Both the position numbers and the translations under genes were made by a program. The notes below the pieces were generated by a model. That model did no database searches, was not told the DNA's origin, and saw only the letters and a list, made by a program, of their open reading frames with translations. DNA of 64,000 nucleotides from Marinimicrobium hydrolyticum (GTDB taxonomy: Bacteria; Pseudomonadota; Gammaproteobacteria; Pseudomonadales; Cellvibrionaceae), in the NCBI RefSeq assembly GCF_030848505.1, contig NZ_JAVDDU010000006.1, forward strand, positions 124,001-188,000. Reading direction: 5' to 3'. Numbering within the stretch: the stretch's first letter is position 1; each line of letters opens with the position of its first letter. Below are positions 23,579-31,829 of this stretch, in pieces.

Positions 23579-23780
23579 ATTGTTTTTCAGCGCCGCCCGA
23601 ACGAAAGGGCGTTTTTGAACGGAATTCGGCGGTGCCGGTAGTGCTTGCCGGGTCCGGGTTCGACCTTCCATTGACGCCACTTCGTACTTTCTTTGATGTT
23701 GCTTATAAGCTCCGCGTGGCGCCTATCTCTGGCCGTGCTATACTGTTCTCGCGTTATCGCACTTACATGGAGCTTTTCGC

Positions 23781-24347
23781 ATGAATATTGTCCTCATTTG
23801 CCGGTCGGCGCGCGCCCCGAAACGCCTTCCCGAGCCGTTTCGGAATTTTTGGAAAGAAGCCACGGCCACCTACCGCCTTGGTCAAGATGCCGTACCCGCA
23901 CGGGATCTGGTTCGCCACCTTGGCGCCGGTGACACGCTGGTTTTTGAATCCATGCGGGTGATGATGGATTTCGGTACACGCAGTCGGCCGAACTGGTGGC
24001 GAGCCTGGGAACAGTTATCGCCCATGGTAGCAAAGGGCACGCACATTGTTTGGTTACGTGAGCAGCTGATACTGGATGCTGGGCCGAGTGATATTAAAGC
24101 CATCCTGGATGCGGGCGCAAAAGCCGATGCCGAGTACCGCGCCGAGGTGGCGCGAGCAAGACAAGTCATTAACAATCCTAAAGCGGGGGGGAGCCGCCGC
24201 GTTCGCGGCTGGGTGAAGCCCGGACGGGCTATGCTGCAACGAATACAAACGAAAGTGGGTGAAGTGGGGGTGAGCAAAGCCTGCAGCGAGGAAGGAATTT
24301 CCAGAACGACGTACTACGAGTGGAAGAAAAAAGGATTGTTCGTGTAA
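23781..24347 (+). CDS. HTH protein distantly resembling a serine recombinase
   Basis: In this 188-residue protein the first 110 residues have a resolvase-like rhythm (GDTLVFESMRVMMDFGTRS, then KGTHIVWLREQLI). The C-terminus has an HTH, VSKACSEEGISRTTYYEW, of the Hin/resolvase type. The usual catalytic Ser-plus-Arg N-terminal motif is not clear (ICRSARAPK is the nearest). It could be a diverged or inactive resolvase or simply a regulator. It has its own weak -10 (TATACT, 23739-23744) and stands alone after the terminator. Confidence 0.5.
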   Translation: MNIVLICRSARAPKRLPEPFRNFWKEATATYRLGQDAVPARDLVRHLGAGDTLVFESMRVMMDFGTRSRPNWWRAWEQLSPMVAKGTHIVWLREQLILDAGPSDIKAILDAGAKADAEYRAEVARARQVINNPKAGGSRRVRGWVKPGRAMLQRIQTKVGEVGVSKACSEEGISRTTYYEWKKKGLFV

Positions 24348-24360
24348 GTGCGTTAAGGGG

Positions 24361-24389
24361 TTTACATGGGGTAATAATTCCTGTATAGT
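24361..24389 (+). promoter_or_regulatory. Promoter of the membrane-anchored protein gene at 24432
   Basis: -35 TTTACA (24361-24366) and -10 TATAGT (24384-24389) with a 17-base spacer, 42 bases before the ATG. It gives this gene expression independent of the dot operon. Confidence 0.75.
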
Positions 24390-24431
24390 TAAGGTGTACA
24401 GTGAGGATAGGTCTGCAGAGGAAATAGAGAC

Positions 24432-25322
24432 ATGGCTAAGCGAGTTGCAAAAATAGGTTGTATGCCGATTCTGGTAGTGATTGGTCTACTGGTGTCTGCT
24501 TCGATTTATATTGAGGAGAGCGCGGGTACTTGGTGGAAGAACCTGACTTCTTCCGACGAGTTTCGTGTGGAGGAGATGGAGTATTGGCCAACACACCCTG
24601 AAGCGCATCCTGACTATGTAGTGCTGCGGGAGCGGGCTTTCGAGCTTATACCGCGTGTGCTTTATAACTATGGGATTACGGAGATAGACGGTATCCCTAT
24701 TTCGGCTGAGGGTATGGTTGTTACTACCCCGCTTGTGCCGGGTGCTTGGGGTCAAGGCCGGGAGACGTATAACCAGTGGGAGTTGATTACCGATAAGAAG
24801 CTGCCGATTTATGCGGTTACCGAGCAGGTTAGGGGGGCGAATGTGGTTAAAAATCGGATTCCGCAAGACTGGTATCGGCATTTCCTTAATACGAGTACTC
24901 TTAGGGATCCAGCTTGGCTCGGTTATGGGGTTATGATTGCTGACCCGCAGAGTTGGTCTGAAGAATGGCTGGCTAGGACTCAAGGCCCCTATGCCCCGCT
25001 GCATGTGACTGTGACGTTTGCGCTAGAAGTACAGCCAGCGGCAGATGATCCTGATCGGCTGGAAATAACCAGGATTGTACTTCGAGGCCGAGCAGATAGT
25101 GCTCAAGCGTCCCGAGCTTCGTTTTGGCGTGACTTCCTTGGACGAATCAATACGCCCTACGACGTACCGGTTGTCAATGACGAGGTTTTTCACGGCATTA
25201 GCCGAGGTGATTGGGCTCCCGGTTCATGTGAGCGCCGCCGGGTGAAAGCGTTTTGTGAGACTCTGGTAAAGAACACTCGCAGCTTCCCCATCCCAGGGCG
25301 GGAGGTTAAGGATTCCTTCTAA
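24432..25322 (+). CDS. Unrecognised single-pass membrane protein
   Basis: This 296-residue protein has one N-terminal membrane helix (about 11-28, CMPILVVIGLLVSASIYI) and a large, probably periplasmic, domain rich in Trp and Tyr (ELIPRVLYNYGITEIDGIPI; WARTQ-type segments). No family recognised. Third-position base use looks more AT-rich than in flanking dot genes, hinting at separate acquisition. It has its own promoter and converges with dotA across a shared hairpin. Periplasmic exposure and isolated expression would suit an entry-exclusion or cargo function, but this is speculation. Confidence 0.6.
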   Translation: MAKRVAKIGCMPILVVIGLLVSASIYIEESAGTWWKNLTSSDEFRVEEMEYWPTHPEAHPDYVVLRERAFELIPRVLYNYGITEIDGIPISAEGMVVTTPLVPGAWGQGRETYNQWELITDKKLPIYAVTEQVRGANVVKNRIPQDWYRHFLNTSTLRDPAWLGYGVMIADPQSWSEEWLARTQGPYAPLHVTVTFALEVQPAADDPDRLEITRIVLRGRADSAQASRASFWRDFLGRINTPYDVPVVNDEVFHGISRGDWAPGSCERRRVKAFCETLVKNTRSFPIPGREVKDSF

Positions 25323-25332
25323 GGACGGGTTG

Positions 25333-25363
25333 TAGAGGCTGGACGAAATTTGTCTGGCCTCTA
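25333..25363. terminator. Bidirectional terminator-like inverted repeat between convergent genes
   Basis: TAGAGGC (25333-25339) and GCCTCTA (25357-25363) are perfect inverted arms, with partial pairing between. It lies just after the gene ending at 25322 and overlaps the dotA stop on the other strand. T runs are short. Confidence 0.5.
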
Positions 25364-28093
25364 TCTGGCCCCGAAGCCCGCCCTGGCTTGGGCGGCTTTG
25401 CCTAGTACACCGCGCCGACCCATTCTGGGTCGGTGGTTTCCACCGGCTCCACCCATCAGCGACGAAGTGCCTTGAGTTTGGTGGAACATCAGCCCAGCCA
25501 CCCCTTGAGACTGTCCTTTCGCTTCACCCTCACCAAAGCTCGCCGCCGCCCCGCCGAGAATAGGTCCTATATCGTCGGGTATCTTGTAGGTCCAATTGAG
25601 GATCATGTGCGCGACAATCACTAGAAAGGCCGAGAACACAACAAAGCTGCCCATCGTCACAAATAATCCAGACCTGTAGTCAGCATGTACATTGGGGATG
25701 AATACGGTATAGAAGTGTGCCAAAAGCCCGGTGACAGCCTCTAGTGCTACCATGGCAAAGTGCATCGATAACACCATTACGGGGGGGCGGGCGAGCACGC
25801 TAGCGGTGAGGATATACCCCTGACGCCCAACGCCATTAATTAAACCATCTCCGTCCGGTATAAAGTGGCCAAGCATCCAAATTGGAAGCACGATAATCAA
25901 GGAAATGAGCTTTTCCAGCCAGCCGATGATGCCAAACGTCCAGATCATGGCGGGGAGCAGTGGTAAATAGACAGCGTACAGAATGCCCACCGCGAGGCAT
26001 ATAAAAGCCAAAAACATCAGCGCCTTGGCGATGCCCTCAAATACCGCTCCAAGCATGGCTCCTTTCGTCTCGGATGCGCCCCCGGTGACAGTTCTCGCTA
26101 GCCAGCCGCCACCAGTTTCGGAGCCCGCAGATAAGATTTTCATGGTGCTGCTTATAGTAAGAACGGTGCCGGACAGAGTGAGGAGCCGATGGCCGCCGCG
26201 CTGTAGGCTCATAAGAGCATCCCCTCTCTCAAGATCGGAGAATGCCGCTCTGAACAATGCACCGGAAAACCAGTTCATGTACTTCTTGCGAGTAGATCCT
26301 CTAGCTTCTTGGTAATCCATGCCGGACGCTTGTTGCTTTGCGCTCTCTACGTCCTCCGCGCTGAACTTATCCCCCTGATAGCCTCTTAGGGTGACTGCTT
26401 TAGTGTACTTTCTATCTAGTTCAGATAGCGTCTCCTGTAGATTCGCGGGGTGGTAGTGGATGCGGTCTCGAAACGTATTCGAAACAGGCCTGTGCGCGGC
26501 CAACGCTTCGGTGTTCGCTGTAGCGCGCGACACGTCCCACCACTTAAAGCCGCTGTAGAGCCAGCCGTGACGTGTGTTTTCAAGCAAGTGAATCAAGCTG
26601 TCATCAGCCAACCCTTGGTATTCTTCAGGTAATTGGTTGAGCTCTGAACCCACCTCAATATCGGCCAAATAGTTTGCCGTACTGCCGCTGGATTGGCGGC
26701 GCTGAATCTCTAAAATCAGTTCATCAAAAACGTCCGCTTGCTCTGCGGTTATTCGATTGTAAGCTTGCCGGACGGTATTCATGTATTCGGCCGTTTTTCG
26801 ATCCACAAGCTCGTCCAACGCTTGTATCGATGTTCCCGCGAGGGTTTCAAGCAGACCGGCCAACGCGAGGAAGCGCTCATCCTCCTTTAGCGCATCTAAC
26901 TCTTCACGGCGAAGCTGTTTAAGGCGGGGGTCGATAGCATCATTGACGGCCCAGACCGCCGCCGCCACCGTTTGAACTTCGCGGCTGATTTCCTGAGTTA
27001 AGTTGTTTACAGCTTCATCGTGTGCGTTGAAGTAGGCGTCCAGTGTTCTCCTGTTCGGAGTGGTTGTCACCCCCTTCGTAAAACCAATGTAGTCAACCTC
27101 GATTGACCCACAAGCACCTTCCCCGGCCTTCTCGCTACTCCAATGATAATTAGAATAGAGCCTATCAACCTGAATCGCAGAAGCTTGCTCTTCCGCAAGT
27201 GCCGGTGTTTGCTGCATTCTGGGTGGTGGCGGCGGTTGATACATCTTGTGTTTGCGCGCTTCTAGGCTCACCCGGTACGGGTCATTTCCGCCCGCTGTGT
27301 CCGTGGACCGTAAAGCCCGCGTCATCGTATCGATGGCGTCCGTTAGATTTTCGCTGACGCTAAGATTGGGATTGGCCCTTCGGCGCATTAGCGTTTCCAT
27401 GACCGAAGAGTACCGCTCTCTTTCTAGTTCGTAGTACCGGTTGACGGTCGCGGCGCAAACTTCGTTTAGGTAAGCCGCTTCCACCACCCGCCGGAAATGG
27501 TACTGATCCATATTGATCGAACCCACCGTTCCGCGCGCGAAAACCCATCGGTTGCTGAACGTGTGCATCTCATTGGCAACGGAGTTAACCGAAAAGGTGG
27601 CGTGGAGGATGGCGTACTGCCCAATGGACCATCCACCTGCCGCTGGCAAGATGGCAAACACGGCGTACAAGGTCCGGATAATCGCCCATTCGTTGTAGCG
27701 CTGGGTTAGAAGCTTCCCTTCTATTGATGCCTGAATTGACATCAGGACCAGCAAAACGACCAGCAGGACGCCGGCAATCACCATTGTGAAACTTAAATAG
27801 ATCAGCATGAGCCCGGAAAGCACGGAATCCGTGTCCATCGGGCCGGTTTCACCGTCCTCCGATCGGAGCACCAGGTCAGTCAGGGTCATCTGCCCGGAGG
27901 CGGCACGGGCGACATCACCGAATATTTGTATCAGTAGGTTTTGGTCAGCCGCTTGCGCGTGGGTTTGCAGGTGGTGGGGTAGTTGCCGTGGAGGCTCTTC
28001 GTTACCGGTTTCTTGCGCATTTACCGTCGCACCCGCCATCGCCAGGACAATAATCCCGGCGAGAATAAGGAGTATAGGGGTGCGCTTGGTCAT
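25361..28093 (-). CDS. dotA: DotA/TraY-family type IVB secretion membrane protein
   Basis: This 910-residue protein has an N-terminal signal-like segment (1-26, ending TVNA). Membrane helices lie near residues 90-120 and 140-165, a long periplasmic region with coiled-coil character spans about 190-640, and a cluster of helices lies near 690-840 (including FLAFICLAVGILYAVYLPLL). AAGGWSIGQYAILHA and the C-terminal Gly-rich tail fit DotA/TraY. The protein is an inner-membrane component required for transfer. It is transcribed opposite to its neighbours from a promoter sharing a 29-bp block with dotD. Confidence 0.85.
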   Translation of the reverse strand: MTKRTPILLILAGIIVLAMAGATVNAQETGNEEPPRQLPHHLQTHAQAADQNLLIQIFGDVARAASGQMTLTDLVLRSEDGETGPMDTDSVLSGLMLIYLSFTMVIAGVLLVVLLVLMSIQASIEGKLLTQRYNEWAIIRTLYAVFAILPAAGGWSIGQYAILHATFSVNSVANEMHTFSNRWVFARGTVGSINMDQYHFRRVVEAAYLNEVCAATVNRYYELERERYSSVMETLMRRRANPNLSVSENLTDAIDTMTRALRSTDTAGGNDPYRVSLEARKHKMYQPPPPPRMQQTPALAEEQASAIQVDRLYSNYHWSSEKAGEGACGSIEVDYIGFTKGVTTTPNRRTLDAYFNAHDEAVNNLTQEISREVQTVAAAVWAVNDAIDPRLKQLRREELDALKEDERFLALAGLLETLAGTSIQALDELVDRKTAEYMNTVRQAYNRITAEQADVFDELILEIQRRQSSGSTANYLADIEVGSELNQLPEEYQGLADDSLIHLLENTRHGWLYSGFKWWDVSRATANTEALAAHRPVSNTFRDRIHYHPANLQETLSELDRKYTKAVTLRGYQGDKFSAEDVESAKQQASGMDYQEARGSTRKKYMNWFSGALFRAAFSDLERGDALMSLQRGGHRLLTLSGTVLTISSTMKILSAGSETGGGWLARTVTGGASETKGAMLGAVFEGIAKALMFLAFICLAVGILYAVYLPLLPAMIWTFGIIGWLEKLISLIIVLPIWMLGHFIPDGDGLINGVGRQGYILTASVLARPPVMVLSMHFAMVALEAVTGLLAHFYTVFIPNVHADYRSGLFVTMGSFVVFSAFLVIVAHMILNWTYKIPDDIGPILGGAAASFGEGEAKGQSQGVAGLMFHQTQGTSSLMGGAGGNHRPRMGRRGVLGKAAQARAGFGAR

Positions 28094-28120
28094 ATTAGCT
28101 CAGAGATTGGCGGCTATTAA

Positions 28121-28149
28121 ATGTTGGGATAGTAGTGCTATTATAACCC
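28121..28149 (-). promoter_or_regulatory. dotA promoter with the 29-bp block shared with dotD
   Basis: On the minus strand GGGTTATAATAG with -10 TATAAT (28140-28145) is followed by CTACTATCCCAACAT. This is 24/29 identical to 17273-17301. It starts 28 bases upstream of the dotA ATG. A shared activator or repressor would co-ordinate the two units. Confidence 0.65.
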
Positions 28150-28206
28150 TCAAGCAAACTTTTTAAACGATTAAGGCGCCTGGCACCTCTTTCAGTAAAG
28201 GGGATA

Positions 28207-28716
28207 ATGCGCCATCTTCGCACCGGCGGACCCTCTATGACGCAACATGCCACCTACGAGGCCTTTTGGCGCTCTCTAAGCCACGAGCACCAGGAAGTCA
28301 TACGGCAAATGGATGTCCACGAGAACCTTGGCCACGAGGAGACAGCGGAAATCTCCGAGGCCATGCTGGAAGTGCTGGCCAAAATGTGGACGAACATCGG
28401 CCAGCTGGCCGAAGGCCTGGGCAAGACTGAGCAAGAGCAAGATCACCACGCCGAAACCATCATGCTGATTCTTTCGTTCGCCCCGAACGGTGGCTCGCTG
28501 TGGTTTATCAAGGAGCTGATTCAGGAACAGCCGGAGCTGTACGATCACCTCTATAGCAAAGTCATTACCCAGACCCCCCTGCAAATGTACGGAAAGCTGT
28601 TGCGAGAACGCCTACTTTTCCATATCACTCGCGAACAAATCATTAACCGGGTGTACTCACCTGAAGTTCGACTGGCTGCCATTACCGCGCTGGAGGCGCT
28701 TGTCCGTGAACCGTAA
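28207..28716 (+). CDS. Unrecognised helical 169-residue protein
   Basis: This is a soluble, mostly helical, acidic protein (EETAEISEAMLEVLAKMW; LIQEQPELYDHLYSK) without signal peptide. AAAGG lies just before the ATG at 28207. An internal ATG at 28237 is an alternative start. It is the first gene of the plus-strand operon running to 35889 and overlaps the next gene by 11 bases. No family recognised; a cytosolic transfer-associated role is inferred from position. Confidence 0.65.
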   Translation: MRHLRTGGPSMTQHATYEAFWRSLSHEHQEVIRQMDVHENLGHEETAEISEAMLEVLAKMWTNIGQLAEGLGKTEQEQDHHAETIMLILSFAPNGGSLWFIKELIQEQPELYDHLYSKVITQTPLQMYGKLLRERLLFHITREQIINRVYSPEVRLAAITALEALVREP

Positions 28717-29323
28717 CACACTGATTGCATTGCCTTTTATTCTGTTATCGCCCTCGATCGCGGTGGCCGACGGGATTCTTAACCCCGGCGATACCGGCTG
28801 TGAAGAGCTGCTGGAGACGGCCGCAAACCGGGCGACGGCCGCACGCGCCGTGGCTCGCCAAGCGGCCGATATGATCGACGCGGGGGAGTCGCTAGAAGAA
28901 CGATCGTGCTTTGCGGGATTTAGGGAGTTTGAGTTCGACCCCTTCGGTCGATTGCCAAGCAATCCGTTTAATGCCGCTTTGGATCAGCTTTATGAGCGGG
29001 CCAAAGACCGGCTGATGAGCGCCGTGTGTGATGCGAGCGACATGGCGATGGATTCGGCTAACAAATTGCTCACCTGTACCGCGGCCGTCGGGGTTCGCTT
29101 TGATGCGAACGCCGGTTTTGATGACATTAATGTCGAGGAGTGCGCCGGGTTGGGCCTGGATATGAACGTGGATGGTGGTTCGCACAACGTCGGCGGACGA
29201 GGCACAAGTGTTGGCACTTCGACGAACACCACGAGAGGTGTCGGTGGTAGCGGTAGCCTAGGAGGCGAGGAGCCGGATCGCGGCGATAACCGGAACAATC
29301 GCGACTGGGAGAGCTGGCGGTGA
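28706..29323 (+). CDS. Secreted protein of the transfer operon
   Basis: The start is a GTG at 28706 with GGAGG 9 bases upstream. The first 20 residues are a signal peptide (LIALPFILLSPSIAVADG). The mature protein has several Cys (TGCEELLE, RSCFAGF, VCDASDMA, LLTCTAA, VEECAGLG), suggesting disulfides in the periplasm. The C-terminus is Gly/Ser/Asn-rich and disordered. It overlaps both neighbours. No family recognised; it fits a periplasmic accessory of the transfer machine. Confidence 0.65.
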   Translation: MNRNTLIALPFILLSPSIAVADGILNPGDTGCEELLETAANRATAARAVARQAADMIDAGESLEERSCFAGFREFEFDPFGRLPSNPFNAALDQLYERAKDRLMSAVCDASDMAMDSANKLLTCTAAVGVRFDANAGFDDINVEECAGLGLDMNVDGGSHNVGGRGTSVGTSTNTTRGVGGSGSLGGEEPDRGDNRNNRDWESWR

Positions 29324-30447
29324 GGGGTATTCGCAAAACATTTCTCGGCGCCGCGATCGCGGCTACCGTCTTTTCCACCAGTGGCGCCAATGCGTGTAGC
29401 ACCTGCAGCTCGGCGGGCTCGCTCAATAGCGATATCGGAACTTACAGCACGGATGTGCAGGGCGGTTTTCGATCAGCAGCGCAAACCACCGCCGATACGA
29501 TTGAAACCGTTACCGTGGGATTTACCAGCTCAGCCAACCAAATAGCCAGCAATGGGCAAGATATCGTCGCCGCCATTCAGGCCAATGCTCGCGTGTTGGG
29601 GATGGAGCTAACCATGTCCCGCGAAGCTCAGCTTCGCCTGCTTGATGGCCTCAAAGAAAGTATGGAAGCGCTTGAACGCTCGGCGATGATGGCCGACTCC
29701 GCCCAGGAGATTGCCGAAACCTATGGCCCGGAGAATGTGCCCACGGCGCTGTGTAATGCCTGGAGTCGCATCGATGCTCGACAACAAGCAGAGGAAGCCG
29801 CCGCTCGAATTATGGCCGATCACCGGGAAAAGCAAATCGAAGACCGGGCGGACGAGTTTCGGGTCTCGCTTGGCGATGCCTTTACGGCGGATCTTGTGTC
29901 GGTCAACAGCCAGGACTTCTCTGAGGTTGAAGCGGAGATAGCCTTGGAGCAGATTTCCATTATCACCGGGGAGAGATCCTTTCCGGTTTCTCCCGATATT
30001 ATTGCACTCCAAGCCCTCGATCCTGGTTCTGCCACACCGCAAACTCAGCAGGTTATGGCGGCTTGGTTACGCACCGCGAATGCCAGCTCCGATGTGGCCG
30101 GCCAAGTGGCAAAGCGGGTAAAACCGGACGTGCAAGATGAGAACGGCCTGCGCGTGGGCGATGTCAGCATTATGAGTGATCTGTGGAGCGCTGTTAGTGA
30201 AGGGGTTTCAGGTGAGGGCAACATCGAAGATGGCAGTGCCTCACGAGCCACATTGCTGCGCAGTATCGCGCACAGGGGAGGTGTTTCAAATCGCATTCGT
30301 ATGGAGCAGTTAGAGGCAACTTTGGCGCGGGTGCGTTTAGGGTCGAGTCAGTTGGGTTACATGAACGAGAACGCGATGCGCCATCTGGATGAATTTTTTG
30401 CGCGGGAGCGGGCCAGTGCATCGAGCCGTGGAGGACGCCGTGAGTAA
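29320..30447 (+). CDS. Secreted helical protein, first of two tandem paralogues
   Basis: This 375-residue protein (GTG start, 4-base overlap with the previous gene) has a signal peptide ending near SGANA and a CSTC motif (Cys26, Cys29) at the mature N-terminus. Residues 95-140 contain MELTMSREAQLRLLDGLKES and end in ETYGPENV, shared with the next gene. The rest is helical. The layout, a secreted helical protein with N-terminal Cys, recalls conjugative minor-pilin or VirB5-like proteins, but that is only an analogy. Likely periplasmic or surface-exposed. Confidence 0.7.
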   Translation: MRGIRKTFLGAAIAATVFSTSGANACSTCSSAGSLNSDIGTYSTDVQGGFRSAAQTTADTIETVTVGFTSSANQIASNGQDIVAAIQANARVLGMELTMSREAQLRLLDGLKESMEALERSAMMADSAQEIAETYGPENVPTALCNAWSRIDARQQAEEAAARIMADHREKQIEDRADEFRVSLGDAFTADLVSVNSQDFSEVEAEIALEQISIITGERSFPVSPDIIALQALDPGSATPQTQQVMAAWLRTANASSDVAGQVAKRVKPDVQDENGLRVGDVSIMSDLWSAVSEGVSGEGNIEDGSASRATLLRSIAHRGGVSNRIRMEQLEATLARVRLGSSQLGYMNENAMRHLDEFFARERASASSRGGRRE

Positions 30448-31627
30448 GCTCAGAGTCTTCGTGGGGGCTTCGGTCATTGCGGGAGCGGCATCGGTGCTCA
30501 CATTGTCCGCGCCTCAAAGAGCTGAGGCCTTTACGTGCCCTTGCGCCCCAGCCTGTCAGATCTGCCTCATGTGTACCGATGCGGCGCTCAGTGCGGGTCG
30601 ATCTTTGCTCGGCGCGGCGCGCTCCTCTTTGAATGCGTTAACGCAGTCTCTGTCGATGATTCAGGATCGACTCGATGATGCAATAGATCTGGGTTTTGAG
30701 ACCCAGGAAACAGCAATGGATTTAGTAACACAGCAAACTGTAGCGGCACACCAGGCGCACGCCCAGACGGTCTCCATGGAGATGACCGCCAACCGGGAAG
30801 TGGAGCTTCGATTGCACGAGGGGCTGAAGGATTCAATGGAGGCCTTAGCTCAGAGCAGAATGATTGCCAATGAGACCTACCGAATCGCGAATGACTACGG
30901 GCCGGAGAATGTTAGCCGCACCAGTCGCGATGTTGCCGGCATGCAAGCGGTTACGCTGTCGCGTCATTCCCGAGTGGACGGTGCGGAAACTGAAGAGCCA
31001 CGCGATCCGATCGCTGTGACCAGCGACTTCATGGTGCAAACAGTGCAAAACCGGGCGAGCGAGTTTTTGCGAGAGATTTTGCGCGAACAGGAAACGCCCG
31101 AGGATGCCTTTCAGCTAATTGCCACCTTTATGTCCAACATTGAGGCTGGCTTCGCCGACCGGGTGATTCGGGAGGACATGTGGGATGAAGCCATTGCGAT
31201 ACGTCGGGCCATGGCGGTACCACCTGGTGTGTATCGCGGCTTGAGGGATCAGGATTTATTCGGTCACGATCCTGCCGGGTACCGACGAGTGAGCGCAAGG
31301 GCTCGTACGGCAGCAGAGTTCTTAGCGTGGGAAATGGCACTGCGCAGCGAGATTGAAACGGAGGCGGGCGCAACGTCTTTACTAAACTTTATCAGGTCGA
31401 ACGTGGAACAGGCGTATAGTACGGCTGAGTCACTAACGGCCGACGTGAACAGCGGTGAACGGACGTTGCTTAACACCATCGCCGCGCAAGAGGCCATGGG
31501 CAATCTAATTGATATGCTGATTCTTGAGGCGGAGAGCTACGGCAACACGATCGAGGCCGCAAAAATCGGTGTTTACAACGATGAAGTATTTAACCCTCAC
31601 TACGGCTACAACCAAGTACGCCAATAA
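30440..31627 (+). CDS. Secreted helical protein, second of two tandem paralogues
   Basis: The start is the GTG at 30440, with GGAGG 5 bases upstream, overlapping the previous gene by 8 bases. The 395-residue product has a signal peptide ending QRAEA and five Cys in CPCAPACQICLMC (33-45). Residues 113-158 carry MEMTANREVELRLHEGLKDS and NDYGPENV, clearly homologous to the upstream protein. The remainder has diverged more. It ends HYGYNQVRQ. Gene duplication with divergence of the Cys cluster is the best explanation. Confidence 0.75.
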   Translation: MSKLRVFVGASVIAGAASVLTLSAPQRAEAFTCPCAPACQICLMCTDAALSAGRSLLGAARSSLNALTQSLSMIQDRLDDAIDLGFETQETAMDLVTQQTVAAHQAHAQTVSMEMTANREVELRLHEGLKDSMEALAQSRMIANETYRIANDYGPENVSRTSRDVAGMQAVTLSRHSRVDGAETEEPRDPIAVTSDFMVQTVQNRASEFLREILREQETPEDAFQLIATFMSNIEAGFADRVIREDMWDEAIAIRRAMAVPPGVYRGLRDQDLFGHDPAGYRRVSARARTAAEFLAWEMALRSEIETEAGATSLLNFIRSNVEQAYSTAESLTADVNSGERTLLNTIAAQEAMGNLIDMLILEAESYGNTIEAAKIGVYNDEVFNPHYGYNQVRQ

Positions 31628-31654
31628 CAACTAACAACTGGAGGTGATGAGAGA

Positions 31655-31816
31655 ATGACCGGTCCTGTAAGTAGCGACGGCGAAGCACAACAAGATGATG
31701 CGGTCTTAGCATCGTTTTCCGAAGGCGAGACCAGCATCCCGCCGGCGGACGAGTTTCTGGATCAAATGCTGGAAACGAAAGAGGGTGCCGCCCTCGCCGA
31801 CAACGATCAAGAGTAA
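31655..31816 (+). CDS. Small acidic 53-residue protein
   Basis: This short ORF (MTGPVSSDGEAQQDDAV; ends ADNDQE) is preceded by a perfect GGAGGTGAT ribosome site and lies 27 bases after one gene and 13 bases before the next, so it is very likely expressed. It has no hydrophobic segment and is highly acidic. No family recognised. Confidence 0.65.
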   Translation: MTGPVSSDGEAQQDDAVLASFSEGETSIPPADEFLDQMLETKEGAALADNDQE

Positions 31817-31829
31817 TTAGGAGCGCTTA

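Noticed and set aside
23781-24347. Active serine resolvase
   Set aside because: Only a general rhythm and an HTH match; the catalytic Ser and partner Arg pattern cannot be placed with confidence, so it is reported as an HTH protein only.
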